Positions 16,574 through 24,761 are shown, counted from the stretch's first letter. The stretch: 64,000 nucleotides of DNA from Jutongia huaianensis (GCF_014384985.1 NZ_JACRSX010000017.1:1-64000); one strand, 5' to 3'. The notes: generated by a model from the sequence alone, not told the origin. Made by a program: numbers and translations.

Positions 16574-18265
16574 TCATATCATCCAGAAATTATCAGTGCA
16601 TATAATTCTACGGTATGTCTCAAATTTGGACCACTTGTTAAAGAACTCTAAATGGTTCTCCTTGTCCAGATTCTTGTACTCATATAAATAATTATCCAGA
16701 TCCGCCTTAACTCGGATACGGAGGGCAAAACCTCTCTCATCCAGTACCGGAAGTCCTGTGTACTGATAATCGGACAGTAGAATGATATCCTCGATAACAC
16801 GGTTACGGATTAGAATAACGGCATCGCTGTCTGCTGCAAGAATATCAAAATAATCCGGATACTTGAAGCTGTCGCCCTCGATCGGTACCGTATCTCCTAC
16901 ATGGTATGTCTTATCCTGTGTATTCACCTTGGACAAGAATGCGTTTTCAAGATTGAAATAGAACTCCTCGAAGATATAACCGCCTGTCTTGATATCATCC
17001 TTCTGGAAGTAAGGAACCTCACCGTCCTCGGAAACATCCTCTACCACACCGCATGCGGAAGTTGCATGGCTGATACGGTCGATCAGGATTAGCTCACCCA
17101 GTGTCTTGTTGGTCTTAAACTTATCAACCACCAGCTTCTCAGAGAATTCCAGATGGCATACGGCAATCTCATTTTTCTCTACATGGTCTGCCGGAATATG
17201 CTCGCCACTGTTGACATCAATCTTATACTCAATGCTTTTTAAAATACCCGGAATCTTTTTGGTTCCAAGCTTGACAAGATACTCCTTGCCCAGAGATAAC
17301 GGCTCGTCGTCCATCCAGAGAAGCGTTGTTGTAACATTTTTGGTGTATGGCAGATCCTCGTCATTGGTAAGCACACAGCCACGGCTTACATCCACCTCAC
17401 GATCAAGCTGGATCGTTACCGCCTGTCCTGCCTCTGCCTCCTGCACCTCGGTATCTCCGTTCAGGATTGACTTAATGGTTGCCTTCTCATCGCTCGGCAG
17501 TGTTGTGATGGTCTCTCCCACCTTAATCTTACCGCTCTCAATCTGTCCCTGGAATCCACGGAACTCATGATTCGGACGGCATACACGCTGTACCGGCATA
17601 TAAAATACGGAAGAATTCTCCTGCTCTGAAATATCCACTGTTTCAAGATAATTTAAAAGTGTTCCACCCTGATACCAAGGCATATTGTCTGACTCTACCG
17701 TGACATTGTCACCCTCTGTCGCGCTGACCGGAATGATCTTCACGCTGTAAAGACCGAGGCTTTCTGCCAGCTCCTTAATATCCTTTTCAATGGCTTTGAA
17801 ACGCTCCTCGCTGTAATCTACTAAATCCATCTTATTAACTGCAAAGACAAAATAGCGGATACCCATCAGGGCACAGATTCTTGCGTGGCGTCTGGTCTGT
17901 ACCAGTACCCCCTGCTTTGCGTCTACCATTACAACTGCAAGCTGGGCAAAGGAAGCACCAACTGCCATGTTTCTTGTATACTCCTCATGACCCGGTGTAT
18001 CTGCCACGATAAAGCTGCGATGATCCGTGGTAAAGTAACGATATGCCACATCAATGGTAATACCCTGCTCACGCTCTGCCATCAGTCCATCCAAAAGCAG
18101 TGAATAGTCAATCTCACCGCCACGGGAACCAACCTTACTATCCAGGATCAATGCCTTCTCCTGATCTGCATACAGCAGCTTGGAATCATATAAAATATGT
18201 CCGATCAAGGTTGATTTTCCGTCATCTACACTTCCACAGGTTATAAATTTTAATAATCCATTCAT
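16574..18265 (-). CDS. cysN: Sulfate adenylyltransferase GTPase subunit
   Basis: 563 residues from the ATG at 18265, 1 nt after the cysD stop (GAGAGGGG upstream). EF-Tu-like G domain with G1 GSVDDGKST (about 12-20), G3 DTPGHE and G4 NKMD, followed by two beta-barrel domains (about 220-440). With CysD it makes adenosine 5'-phosphosulfate from sulfate and ATP, driven by GTP. E. coli CysN is about 475 residues. Here about 110 extra C-terminal residues (GGYIFEEFYFNLENAF onward) are present. They lack a Walker A motif, so this is not a CysNC fusion with APS kinase, in keeping with a downstream reductase that uses APS directly. The tail's role is unknown. Confidence 0.93.
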   Translation of the reverse strand: MNGLLKFITCGSVDDGKSTLIGHILYDSKLLYADQEKALILDSKVGSRGGEIDYSLLLDGLMAEREQGITIDVAYRYFTTDHRSFIVADTPGHEEYTRNMAVGASFAQLAVVMVDAKQGVLVQTRRHARICALMGIRYFVFAVNKMDLVDYSEERFKAIEKDIKELAESLGLYSVKIIPVSATEGDNVTVESDNMPWYQGGTLLNYLETVDISEQENSSVFYMPVQRVCRPNHEFRGFQGQIESGKIKVGETITTLPSDEKATIKSILNGDTEVQEAEAGQAVTIQLDREVDVSRGCVLTNDEDLPYTKNVTTTLLWMDDEPLSLGKEYLVKLGTKKIPGILKSIEYKIDVNSGEHIPADHVEKNEIAVCHLEFSEKLVVDKFKTNKTLGELILIDRISHATSACGVVEDVSEDGEVPYFQKDDIKTGGYIFEEFYFNLENAFLSKVNTQDKTYHVGDTVPIEGDSFKYPDYFDILAADSDAVILIRNRVIEDIILLSDYQYTGLPVLDERGFALRIRVKADLDNYLYEYKNLDKENHLEFFNKWSKFETYRRIICTDNFWMI

Positions 18266-18266
18266 C

Positions 18267-19169
18267 CTAGAAATACCCCTCTCTCTTTCTTTTTTCCATA
18301 CTTGCAGCACCGCCGTCCTTGTCAATGACACGGCTGGTTCTCTCAGATTCTACGGAGCTTAAGGTCTCCTCTATGATCTCATCCAGTGTGGTTGCATCAG
18401 ACTCGATACCACCGGAAAGCGGATAGCATCCCAGTGTACGGAAACGAACCATTTTCATCTCCGGCTTCTCGCCCGGCTCCAGACGCATACGGTCATCATC
18501 CACCATGATAATATTGCCGTCACGGTAAACAACCGGTCTCTCTGCTGCAAAATAAAGTGGTACGATCGGGATATTTTCCCGTTTAATGTACTGCCAGATA
18601 TCCTTCTCAGTCCAGTTGGAAATCGGGAATACACGAATGCTTTCGCCCTTGTTGATCTCTGTATTGTATAATTTCCACATTTCCGGACGCTGATTCTTCG
18701 GATCCCACGCATGGGACTCATTACGGAAGGAGAATATCCTCTCCTTGGCACGGCTCTTTTCCTCATCACGGCGGCCGCCACCAAATGCTGCGGTAAAACC
18801 ATATTTGTTAAGTGCCTGCTTTAATGCCTGGGTCTTCATAATATCGGTATAAGCAGCACCGTGGTCAAACGGGTTGATTCCCTGCTTTACCCCCTCTTCA
18901 TTGATATATTCCAGCATTTCAATGCCCAGCTCTTTTGCCGTTTTATCACGGAACTCGATCATCTCACGGAATTTCCAGGTCGTATTGACATGGAGAAAAG
19001 GAAATGGCGGTTTCTCCGGGTAAAATGCTTTCATTGCCAAATGAAGCATTACTGAGCTGTCCTTACCGATCGAATATAACATAACCGGCTTCTCACACTC
19101 TGCGGCAACCTCTCTGATTATGTAGATTGCCTCTGCCTCTAATTCATCCAAATGTGTTAATCCACTCAT
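18267..19169 (-). CDS. cysD: Sulfate adenylyltransferase small subunit
   Basis: 300 residues from the ATG at 19169, with GGAG 7 nt upstream; an earlier in-frame ATG at 19181 sits on the ribosome site itself and is unlikely. The protein is a PAPS-reductase-fold ATP pyrophosphatase with the PP-motif [14 protein letters not shown], followed by [21 protein letters not shown] and the [20 protein letters not shown] loop typical of CysD. It binds CysN and adenylates sulfate. It lies 18 nt downstream of aprB and 1 nt before cysN. Confidence 0.95.
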   Translation of the reverse strand: MSGLTHLDELEAEAIYIIREVAAECEKPVMLYSIGKDSSVMLHLAMKAFYPEKPPFPFLHVNTTWKFREMIEFRDKTAKELGIEMLEYINEEGVKQGINPFDHGAAYTDIMKTQALKQALNKYGFTAAFGGGRRDEEKSRAKERIFSFRNESHAWDPKNQRPEMWKLYNTEINKGESIRVFPISNWTEKDIWQYIKRENIPIVPLYFAAERPVVYRDGNIIMVDDDRMRLEPGEKPEMKMVRFRTLGCYPLSGGIESDATTLDEIIEETLSSVESERTSRVIDKDGGAASMEKRKREGYF

Positions 19170-19187
19170 AGTCGTCTCCATCCTTTT

Positions 19188-19499
19188 CTAATATTTGTTG
19201 GAACTGCGCCGGTCCACGTCGATCGTAACCTCGCGTCCGTTGCTTTTATGAATATTCCAATGTAAGATCTGTCCGTCTTTTGTCACAGTCATAACGCTTC
19301 CATTGCCGCCAATATCTGCTCCCAGGAAAAATCCTATGGCCCCAACGGGACATTCCTTCACACAGGAAGCACATCCCCAGCAGTCTCTGGGATACCGCAT
19401 GACTGCCTTTCCCTGCTCCTTCTCGATCAGAGTACCGGGACAAACCTCCATACATTGTCCGCATCCCACACATTTCTGCTGATTAATTTGTATGCTCAT
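19188..19499 (-). CDS. aprB: Ferredoxin-type subunit of APS reductase (AprB-like)
   Basis: 103 residues with two 4Fe-4S binding motifs: Cys10/13/16-Cys20 and Cys40/43/46-Cys50. A ~50-residue C-terminal arm (SVMTVTKDGQILHWNIH...DVDRRSSNKY) is typical of AprB, where it wraps around the AprA flavoprotein. It overlaps the aprA end by 17 nt, so the two are translationally coupled and probably form a heterodimer that passes electrons to the flavin. AprB of sulfate reducers is about 150-165 residues, so this is a short version, as reported for clostridial assimilation loci. Confidence 0.85.
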   Translation of the reverse strand: MSIQINQQKCVGCGQCMEVCPGTLIEKEQGKAVMRYPRDCWGCASCVKECPVGAIGFFLGADIGGNGSVMTVTKDGQILHWNIHKSNGREVTIDVDRRSSNKY

Positions 19500-21240
19500 A
19501 GGATCCCTCCTTTACAATGTCTCTTAAGATGATCTGAAGCTTTCCATCTACCAGACGGGAATTGACATATTTAAAATAATTCTCGTCTGTTTCCGGATAA
19601 TCCAGATTTTCATTGAAGGAATGCCATCTTGTCTCCTTACGTCCTCTCAAATGAGCGATCAGACTCTTGCAGACGATCAGACGCTCCTTTAATTCATAAA
19701 CAAACAGAAGCTCATGCATATTTTCTGCCGCTAGCTGATCCGCCAGTGCGATCAACTGGTCGATCTTCTCATCCGCAAGCTTCAACTGCTTCTCGTTATA
19801 TTGATAATGGGTTGAAATGCCGCCGGCATATTCATCCATCACCTTCTGCATCGCTTCCTCCAGCTCCTCTGCGGTAAAGGAAGATTTATGTTCACTCAGG
19901 ATATGCCGGTAAGCATCAATCTCCTGTCCTGCCTCTGTCTCAATGTATTTCTTTATCTTTTCCTGAGAAGATTCTGCTTTTTTCGCCAAATCATTCTCAA
20001 ACGGACCTGCTTTTCCATCGGAAACCTTTGCATTTCCGATAAGCTGTGCTTCAATTGCCTTTGCCGCAAGTTCTCCCTCCGCCAGTGCTCCGGTCACATA
20101 TTTCTGCGGACAGCCTCCTGCCACATCTCCTGCGGCATAAAGACCATGGATCGTTGTCTCCCGGTTGGTATCCACCCAGTAACCACTGGCGGTATGACCT
20201 CCCACAATATAAGGCTCCGTTCCCTCAATCTCCACATCCTGCTCTCCCGGAAGCTCTCCGGTTTCAATCCATTTCAATGTCTGGCTTGGTGCCATATTCA
20301 GATAGGCTTTCAGGAGATTCTCTTCCTGTTCCTTATCAATTCCGCTTGTTTGCAGATAACATGGACCATTTCCCTGCTGATTTTCCTTGACCGTGCCATA
20401 GACACGCTCGCTGGTGGTAAGTCCGTATTTATCCTCATAGACAAAGCCTCTGGAATTAACCTGCCTGGCTCCGACACCCTGTGCAATGGTTCCGGTTGGG
20501 GCAATAGTATCCTTACATCTCAGTGCGATAAAGCGCATCTCAAAGGATGTCATCTCGGCTCCCGCCTGAATCCCCATTGCATATCCGGCTCCTGTATTAA
20601 ACGGCGGATACCACATTTTATGTCTGGAAAAGCCCGGATTATTTGGCTTGTAAAGTCCTGCAGCGCCTCCCGTTGCTACCAGAACAGCCTTTGCTTCGAT
20701 CACATAGGCCTCCTCATCCTCCAGAGAAAATCCTACGGCACCGTAAACAGCTCCGCCCTTTGTCAGAAGCTTTGTGATATTCACCTGGTTTAAAATGGAT
20801 ACGTTTTCCTGTGCCTGCACCGCTTTGGCAAGGATCGGCTTGAAGTTTTCGCCATTGATCTTGATATTGCGGTTTCCTCTGGTAACATATTCTCCATTTT
20901 CATCCTTGAGGATAACAAGGCCAAGCTGCTCCATATCTGCCGTCACTTCATTGAAATGCTCTGCCGCTGTCAATAAAAGATCTTCTCTGACAATGCCGGC
21001 AGCATCCTTTTTGGCATAATCCACATAATCCTGCGGTACATGACCTTTTGTGATATAGGCATTGATAGCATTGACCCCCGCTGCCAGACAGCCGCTGCGC
21101 TTAATATGTGCTTTCTCCGCGATCACAATAGACAGCTCCGTATCCCGGCTCAGTGTCAGCGCTGCATAACAGCCTGCTGTACCTCCTCCGATGATCAGCA
21201 CGTCTGTCGTAATCCGGCGCACCTCGAAATCTTTACTCAT
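19483..21240 (-). CDS. aprA: FAD-dependent APS reductase alpha subunit (AprA-like)
   Basis: 585 residues of the fumarate reductase/AprA flavoprotein family, with the N-terminal dinucleotide fold IIGGGTAGCYAALTLSRD, LAAGVNAINAYI, the capping domain, and the C-terminal FAD motif ASGYWVDTNRETTIHGLYAAGDVAGGCPQKYVTGAL. The pairing with an AprB-like ferredoxin and with CysDN supports reduction of adenylylsulfate to sulfite and AMP. This is the enzyme type of dissimilatory reducers, used here apparently for assimilation in place of a CysH. An alternative reading, a fumarate-reductase-like enzyme, is less likely in this context. The gene starts 24 nt after the JAMM gene, behind AAAGGATGG. Confidence 0.88.
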   Translation of the reverse strand: MSKDFEVRRITTDVLIIGGGTAGCYAALTLSRDTELSIVIAEKAHIKRSGCLAAGVNAINAYITKGHVPQDYVDYAKKDAAGIVREDLLLTAAEHFNEVTADMEQLGLVILKDENGEYVTRGNRNIKINGENFKPILAKAVQAQENVSILNQVNITKLLTKGGAVYGAVGFSLEDEEAYVIEAKAVLVATGGAAGLYKPNNPGFSRHKMWYPPFNTGAGYAMGIQAGAEMTSFEMRFIALRCKDTIAPTGTIAQGVGARQVNSRGFVYEDKYGLTTSERVYGTVKENQQGNGPCYLQTSGIDKEQEENLLKAYLNMAPSQTLKWIETGELPGEQDVEIEGTEPYIVGGHTASGYWVDTNRETTIHGLYAAGDVAGGCPQKYVTGALAEGELAAKAIEAQLIGNAKVSDGKAGPFENDLAKKAESSQEKIKKYIETEAGQEIDAYRHILSEHKSSFTAEELEEAMQKVMDEYAGGISTHYQYNEKQLKLADEKIDQLIALADQLAAENMHELLFVYELKERLIVCKSLIAHLRGRKETRWHSFNENLDYPETDENYFKYVNSRLVDGKLQIILRDIVKEGSYEHTN

Positions 21241-21264
21241 GGAACCATCCTTTCTGTGTCGTGT

Positions 21265-21687
21265 TTATATATACTGTATCTCGTGTATCGTAACGTTTTT
21301 CTCCGGATCAATGCCAAATGCTTTTAATACCGGATGATCTGCCTCCTGCAAAGACAGGATCAGGTATTCCATCGTGGAATCATAAGCCAGCCGTTTGTCC
21401 TCCTCCGAAGGACGGGATGGCGACTCCGGATGGGAATGAAAGTTGCCGATCAGCTTCTTTCCTTTGGCTCTCGCATCCTTCACGGCTGCAAGCTGTTCCT
21501 TGGGATCCATGGAAAAATGTTCATTGCTTGCATCAATATTGGTCAAAAGATATACATCTGTGATCATCTTGATCTCTCCGTCAATATCTCCTGCCAAAAG
21601 ACCACAGGACTCGTTCGGAAGTCCTGCCCGGCAGTGTGCCAGGATCTTCTCATAATCTTCCTTTTTCATTTTCAGCGTGATCGCCAT
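21265..21687 (-). CDS. hcyD: JAMM/MPN+ metalloprotease, HcyD/Mec-like
   Basis: 140 residues. The full JAMM zinc site is present: Glu26, His84-Ser-His86-Pro and Asp97 in HSHPESPSRPSEED (S-x7-D spacing exact). Bacterial relatives (Mec/CysO of Mycobacterium, HcyD of Wolinella, QbsD of Pseudomonas) trim the C-terminus of a small sulfur carrier and/or release the amino acid made on it. A carrier with an extended C-terminus and a matching E1 enzyme lie upstream in the same block, so that role fits well here. It is separated from the E1 gene by two structured repeats, and its own site is AAGGTGAAAAT. Confidence 0.88.
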   Translation of the reverse strand: MAITLKMKKEDYEKILAHCRAGLPNESCGLLAGDIDGEIKMITDVYLLTNIDASNEHFSMDPKEQLAAVKDARAKGKKLIGNFHSHPESPSRPSEEDKRLAYDSTMEYLILSLQEADHPVLKAFGIDPEKNVTIHEIQYI

Positions 21688-21734
21688 ATTTTCACCTTGC
21701 TTTCTATATCATCTCTTTATTCTGTATTCTATTT

Positions 21735-21893
21735 ACCGGTGTTTTCTGCTTCAAACCACAGCCCGCTGCTTACGCAGCTTCCGTCTGTGCTTCGCACATC
21801 CTCCGGCTGAGGTTGAAGGGCGGAAACAGCCTTACCGGCTTACATAAAATAAGTTTCCTGCTTTCTGCAAGCAAGCTTGCAAAGCAGTCTACT
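21735..21893 (-). repeat. Structured repeat, copy 1 of a tandem pair
   Basis: About 159 nt, about 97% identical to copy 2, offset 179 nt. It begins (+ strand) with TACCGGTG and contains hairpins GCTGC-TTAC-GCAGC, TGTGC-TTC-GCACA and a long AT-rich stem (ACATAAAATAAGT...), but the right end has diverged after GTCTACT. Differences from copy 2 cluster in loop TTAC versus TATC and in the first 20 nt. No ORF of note lies inside. Confidence 0.8.
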
Positions 21894-21912
21894 CTTTTGC
21901 TTTAAAACTATT

Positions 21913-22089
21913 CACCGGTGTTTCCTTCTTCAGACCACAGCCCGCTGCTATCGCAGCTTCCGTCTGTGCTTCGCACATCCTCCGGCTGAGGTTGAAGGGC
22001 GGAAACAGCCTTACCGGCTTACATAAAATAAGTTTCCTGCTTTCTGCAAGCAAGCTTGCAAAGCAGTCTACTTATTTTATGCACCGGTG
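21913..22089 (-). repeat. Structured repeat, copy 2, with palindromic ends
   Basis: 177 nt bounded on both sides by the palindrome CACCGGTG. Inside, ATAAAATAAGT pairs with ACTTATTTTAT around a GCTTTGC/GCAGAAAGC hairpin, and small GC-rich stems follow. Minus-strand GTTTCC and GGAAAC could close a further stem. It lies directly after the hcyF stop. Two copies in tandem upstream of hcyD could be a mobile repeat, a processing or attenuation site, or a tandem sensory RNA. I recognise no known riboswitch class in it. Confidence 0.8.
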
Positions 22090-22096
22090 AATAGTT

Positions 22097-22900
22097 TTAC
22101 TTAAGGTCACACTCTGCCTGCTCATAATCGATCAGCTCTGTGATGGTTGGCTCATCACCGCATACCGCACAGTGATCATCCTTCGGAAGCTTAATGGTAT
22201 GGAATTCCATCTTTAACGCATCATAGGTCAGAAGCTTTCCTGTGAGAAGATCTCCCTTGCCAATAATATATTTGATGGCCTCCATCGCCTGCAGGCTTCC
22301 GATCACGCCGCCCATAGCACCGATGACACCAGCCTGCTTACAGGTTGGAACGGCATCCTTTGGCGGTGGATTCTTGAATACACAACGGTAACATGGTCCT
22401 TCTCCCGGTACATAGGTCATAAGCTGGCCCTTGAAGCGGATGATACCGGCATGGGAAAATGGCTTCTCTGCCATAACACAGGCATCATTGATCAAAAACT
22501 TTGCCGGAAAGTTATCGGTACCGTCAATAATGAAATCATAGTCCTTAATGAGATCCATAATATTGCTGGAATCTACGAAAGTGCGGTATGTCTTTACGGT
22601 TACATCCGGGTTGATTGCTTCCATAGTCTCCGCTGCGGATTTTACTTTTGCTTTACCCACATCATTAGTCGTATGAATGACCTGTCTCTGCAGGTTGGAA
22701 AGATCTACCTCATCCGCATCCACAATACCGATAGTTCCTACTCCTGCTGCTGCCAGATAAAGTGCTGCCGGGGCACCAAGTCCACCGGCACCGATGATCA
22801 GAACGCTGGCATTCAGCAGCTTTTTCTGTCCCTTCACTCCCACTTCCTGGAGAATGATATGACGGGAATATCTCTCAAGCTGTTCGTTTGTAAAAGCCAT
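22097..22900 (-). CDS. hcyF: E1-like sulfur-carrier adenylyltransferase, ThiF/MoeB/HcyF-like
   Basis: 267 residues with the ATP-binding motif GAGGLGAPAALYLAAAGVG (about 37-55), the arginine-containing DLSNLQRQVIH, the DGTDNFPAKFLIND aspartate region and two zinc CxxC pairs (CYRC about 172-175; CAVC about 245-248), as in ThiF and MoeB. It should adenylate the C-terminal Gly of the small carrier so that sulfide can displace AMP and leave a thiocarboxylate. Its ATG overlaps the carrier stop (TAATG), a strong sign of a working pair. No thiG, thiH, moaA or moaE lies near, which argues for the homocysteine role rather than thiamine or molybdopterin. Confidence 0.9.
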   Translation of the reverse strand: MAFTNEQLERYSRHIILQEVGVKGQKKLLNASVLIIGAGGLGAPAALYLAAAGVGTIGIVDADEVDLSNLQRQVIHTTNDVGKAKVKSAAETMEAINPDVTVKTYRTFVDSSNIMDLIKDYDFIIDGTDNFPAKFLINDACVMAEKPFSHAGIIRFKGQLMTYVPGEGPCYRCVFKNPPPKDAVPTCKQAGVIGAMGGVIGSLQAMEAIKYIIGKGDLLTGKLLTYDALKMEFHTIKLPKDDHCAVCGDEPTITELIDYEQAECDLK

Positions 22901-23109
22901 TATCTTGCTCCTCCTCCCATGAAGTAAAGAAATTCTACAGCATCTCCGTCCTTCAGGACAGTCTCGCCAAACTTCTCTCTGTCTACGAAATCATCATTGA
23001 TCGTTACCGTAACATACAATGGATTCTCTACATTTTCCTTCTCAATGAGCGTCTCTACTGTTACGCCCTCTTCATACTCCTTTTTGTTTCCTGCGATTGT
23101 GATTGTCAT
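22900..23109 (-). CDS. hcyS: Ubiquitin-like sulfur carrier, ThiS/HcyS-like, with extra C-terminal residues
   Basis: 69 residues from the ATG at 23109 (AAAGG upstream); the longer open frame to 23268 overlaps the previous gene and is not supported. The protein is a beta-grasp carrier (TITIAGNKKEYEEGVTVETL, LKDGDAVEFLYF). It ends FMGGGAR rather than in a bare Gly-Gly. ThiS and MoaD end exactly in GG. Wolinella HcyS carries an extra Ala that the JAMM protease HcyD removes before adenylation, and the same logic fits here, with GAR or AR as the removable tail. The stop overlaps the hcyF start. Confidence 0.9.
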   Translation of the reverse strand: MTITIAGNKKEYEEGVTVETLIEKENVENPLYVTVTINDDFVDREKFGETVLKDGDAVEFLYFMGGGAR

Positions 23110-23207
23110 AATGATAACCTTTACCCTTTCCTGTATCCGGCTTAACCTGCAGACACATTGACTTTTTATTTTTATGTGTCCTGTTTTACGGACACTGTTT
23201 TGCATTT

Positions 23208-23522
23208 TCAGATATCTGTCACAAGCTTTGTGATCTCTTCTCTCTTTGCCACTCCGGTGAGTCTCCACTGCTGCTCTCCGTGAATGAAATAGATCAGTGT
23301 TGGTGCTGACATTACATCATACTTACCGGCAAGACCCTGCTCATAATTCACATTGACTTTGACAACATCAAGCTTACCCTCGTAATCTTCCTCAATCTCA
23401 CCAAGCACACCAGTCATTCTTTTGCATGGAATGCATGTATCCGAATAAAAATCCACCAAAACCGGCTTATCCGCTTTCAATACCTTTTCTTCAAACTGCT
23501 GCTCATTAATTCTTGCTGCCAT
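23208..23522 (-). CDS. Thioredoxin-like protein with CIPC active site
   Basis: 104 residues from the ATG at 23522. It has a thioredoxin fold with VLVDFYSDTC, the active site Cys30-Ile-Pro-Cys33 in place of the usual CGPC, and the cis-proline SAPTLIYF. The acidic centre and the change in the active-site dipeptide suggest a dedicated partner, for example reducing a persulfide or the APS/sulfite reductase system. It lies between the TusA-like gene and the sulfur carrier gene, and a thioredoxin reductase closes the block. Exact electron flow is inference. Confidence 0.85.
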   Translation of the reverse strand: MAARINEQQFEEKVLKADKPVLVDFYSDTCIPCKRMTGVLGEIEEDYEGKLDVVKVNVNYEQGLAGKYDVMSAPTLIYFIHGEQQWRLTGVAKREEITKLVTDI

Positions 23523-23558
23523 ATGTATCACCATGCCTTTCTATGATTTGTTCTTTCT

Positions 23559-23807
23559 TTACTCTTCTTCCACCTTGCGGACGATCAGGGTGTAAGTTCC
23601 ATCCTCATTGTCCTCCAGCTTAAGGATCTGATGACCCTCTTCTTTTATACTTCTCGGTACATTCTGTACCGGCTCGCCGTCATTCATCTTGATTGCAAGG
23701 ATCTCTCCATCATCAAGCTCCTCCAGTGCAACCTTTGCCTTCACAAAAGTTACCGGGCAAACCACATCTGTAATATCTACATTATCATCAACCTTAATCT
23801 CAGCCAT
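23559..23807 (-). CDS. TusA/SirA/YedF-type sulfur relay protein
   Basis: 82 residues from the second of two adjacent ATG codons (23807), with AAAGGAGG 6 nt upstream. The fold is TusA-like: DITDVVCPVTFVKAKVALEEL carries the family Cys17-Pro18 that holds a persulfide, followed by GEILAIKMNDGEPVQNVPRS. The start overlaps the end of the sulfite reductase gene, so the two are coupled. It could take sulfur from the reductase and hand it to the carrier/E1 pair. The Wolinella precedent is not known to me to need such a protein. Confidence 0.88.
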   Translation of the reverse strand: MAEIKVDDNVDITDVVCPVTFVKAKVALEELDDGEILAIKMNDGEPVQNVPRSIKEEGHQILKLEDNEDGTYTLIVRKVEEE

Positions 23808-24660
23808 CATATGCCTCCTTTAATACCTTGTATAATTTATCGCTTCCTACTCTGTCAATGGTAAACTTGAAACGCTCTCCTGCGTTTGCGTGATCATCAA
23901 AGAACTGGATCGCTGCATCTGTCACCCGGAAAAGCTGTTCCTCTGAGGTGATCGGTGGCAGCATATACTGGCCTTCCTTGATGGTATTTCCAAAGGTACC
24001 GCCACAGGATACCAGATATGCACTCTGAGAATCCCATGCGTCTGTCGGACAGGACTTCACGCAACGGCCACAGTAATTACATTTGCCCTGATCCAGTGTG
24101 ATCTTTCCATCCTCCAGCTTCAATGCTCCCTCGCGGCAGACCTTTACGCAAAGTCCACAGCTGATGCAGGCATCCTCTTTCCAGGCTACCTTTGTGGCAC
24201 CCTTGATTCCCACATCATTTTCCTCTGCCTTAAGGCAGTTGTTACGGCATCCTGTTACACCAAACTTAAATTTGTGTGGAAGCTCTCTCCCGAAATAACG
24301 ATCATCCAGCTTCTTTGCAATGTCCTGTGTATCAATGTTACCGCTTGGACAAACTGCATTACCCTGACAGGCTGTCACGGTACGGACTCTCGGTCCGCAT
24401 ACTCCCGGCTTGCAGCCACCCTCAGCAAGCTCTTCCTTCACCACGTCAATATCATCTAATTTAATAAACGGAATTTCTACTCCCTGTCTGGAGGTAAGAT
24501 GTACATACCCCTCACCATGTTCCTCTGCAACCTCAGCGATCTTTTTGAGATTTTCTACTGTAAGAGTTCCTCCCACTACGGCGATACGAAGAGAAAAGTT
24601 ATTTTTCTGCTTCTGTCTCATAAATCCGCCCTTTTTTAATGTTCCGTAATCTACTGCCAT
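23800..24660 (-). CDS. Siroheme sulfite reductase with two inserted ferredoxin clusters
   Basis: 286 residues. A nitrite/sulfite reductase half-domain (HLTSRQGVEIPF) is followed by the siroheme-4Fe4S ligands Cys98-x5-Cys104 and Cys138-x3-Cys142 (GCRNNC). A ferredoxin insert follows, with Cys165/168/171/175 and Cys194/197/200/204. This is the compact layout of AsrC-like or group I Dsr-like proteins of anaerobes, here most likely reducing sulfite to sulfide. No AsrA/AsrB or flavoprotein partner lies in the window, so electrons probably come from soluble ferredoxin. It follows metY by 101 nt with AAAGGATAGG upstream of the ATG. Confidence 0.9.
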   Translation of the reverse strand: MAVDYGTLKKGGFMRQKQKNNFSLRIAVVGGTLTVENLKKIAEVAEEHGEGYVHLTSRQGVEIPFIKLDDIDVVKEELAEGGCKPGVCGPRVRTVTACQGNAVCPSGNIDTQDIAKKLDDRYFGRELPHKFKFGVTGCRNNCLKAEENDVGIKGATKVAWKEDACISCGLCVKVCREGALKLEDGKITLDQGKCNYCGRCVKSCPTDAWDSQSAYLVSCGGTFGNTIKEGQYMLPPITSEEQLFRVTDAAIQFFDDHANAGERFKFTIDRVGSDKLYKVLKEAYDG

Positions 24661-24761
24661 GTTCTGTACCTATCCTTTCATATTTCATATGCCCTTTATA
24701 TCTTAAACTGCGCCAGCCGCAGCTTTCTCCTTTGATCTTCTTTTATCAGATCATTTCTTAT

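Noticed and set aside
19888..20793. 301-codon + strand frame opposite aprA
   Set aside because: Complement of a conserved flavoprotein; Cys/His/Leu-rich with no motif or start signal.
21735..22089. Tandem riboswitch of a known class (glycine, cobalamin, SAM, Moco)
   Set aside because: None of the conserved cores I know for these classes can be found on either strand, so it is listed as an unassigned structured repeat.
22097..23109. Thiamine (thiF/thiS) or molybdopterin (moeB/moaD) genes
   Set aside because: No other thi or moa gene is near, the carrier lacks a free GG end, and JAMM protease and MetY are in the same block; the homocysteine role fits better.
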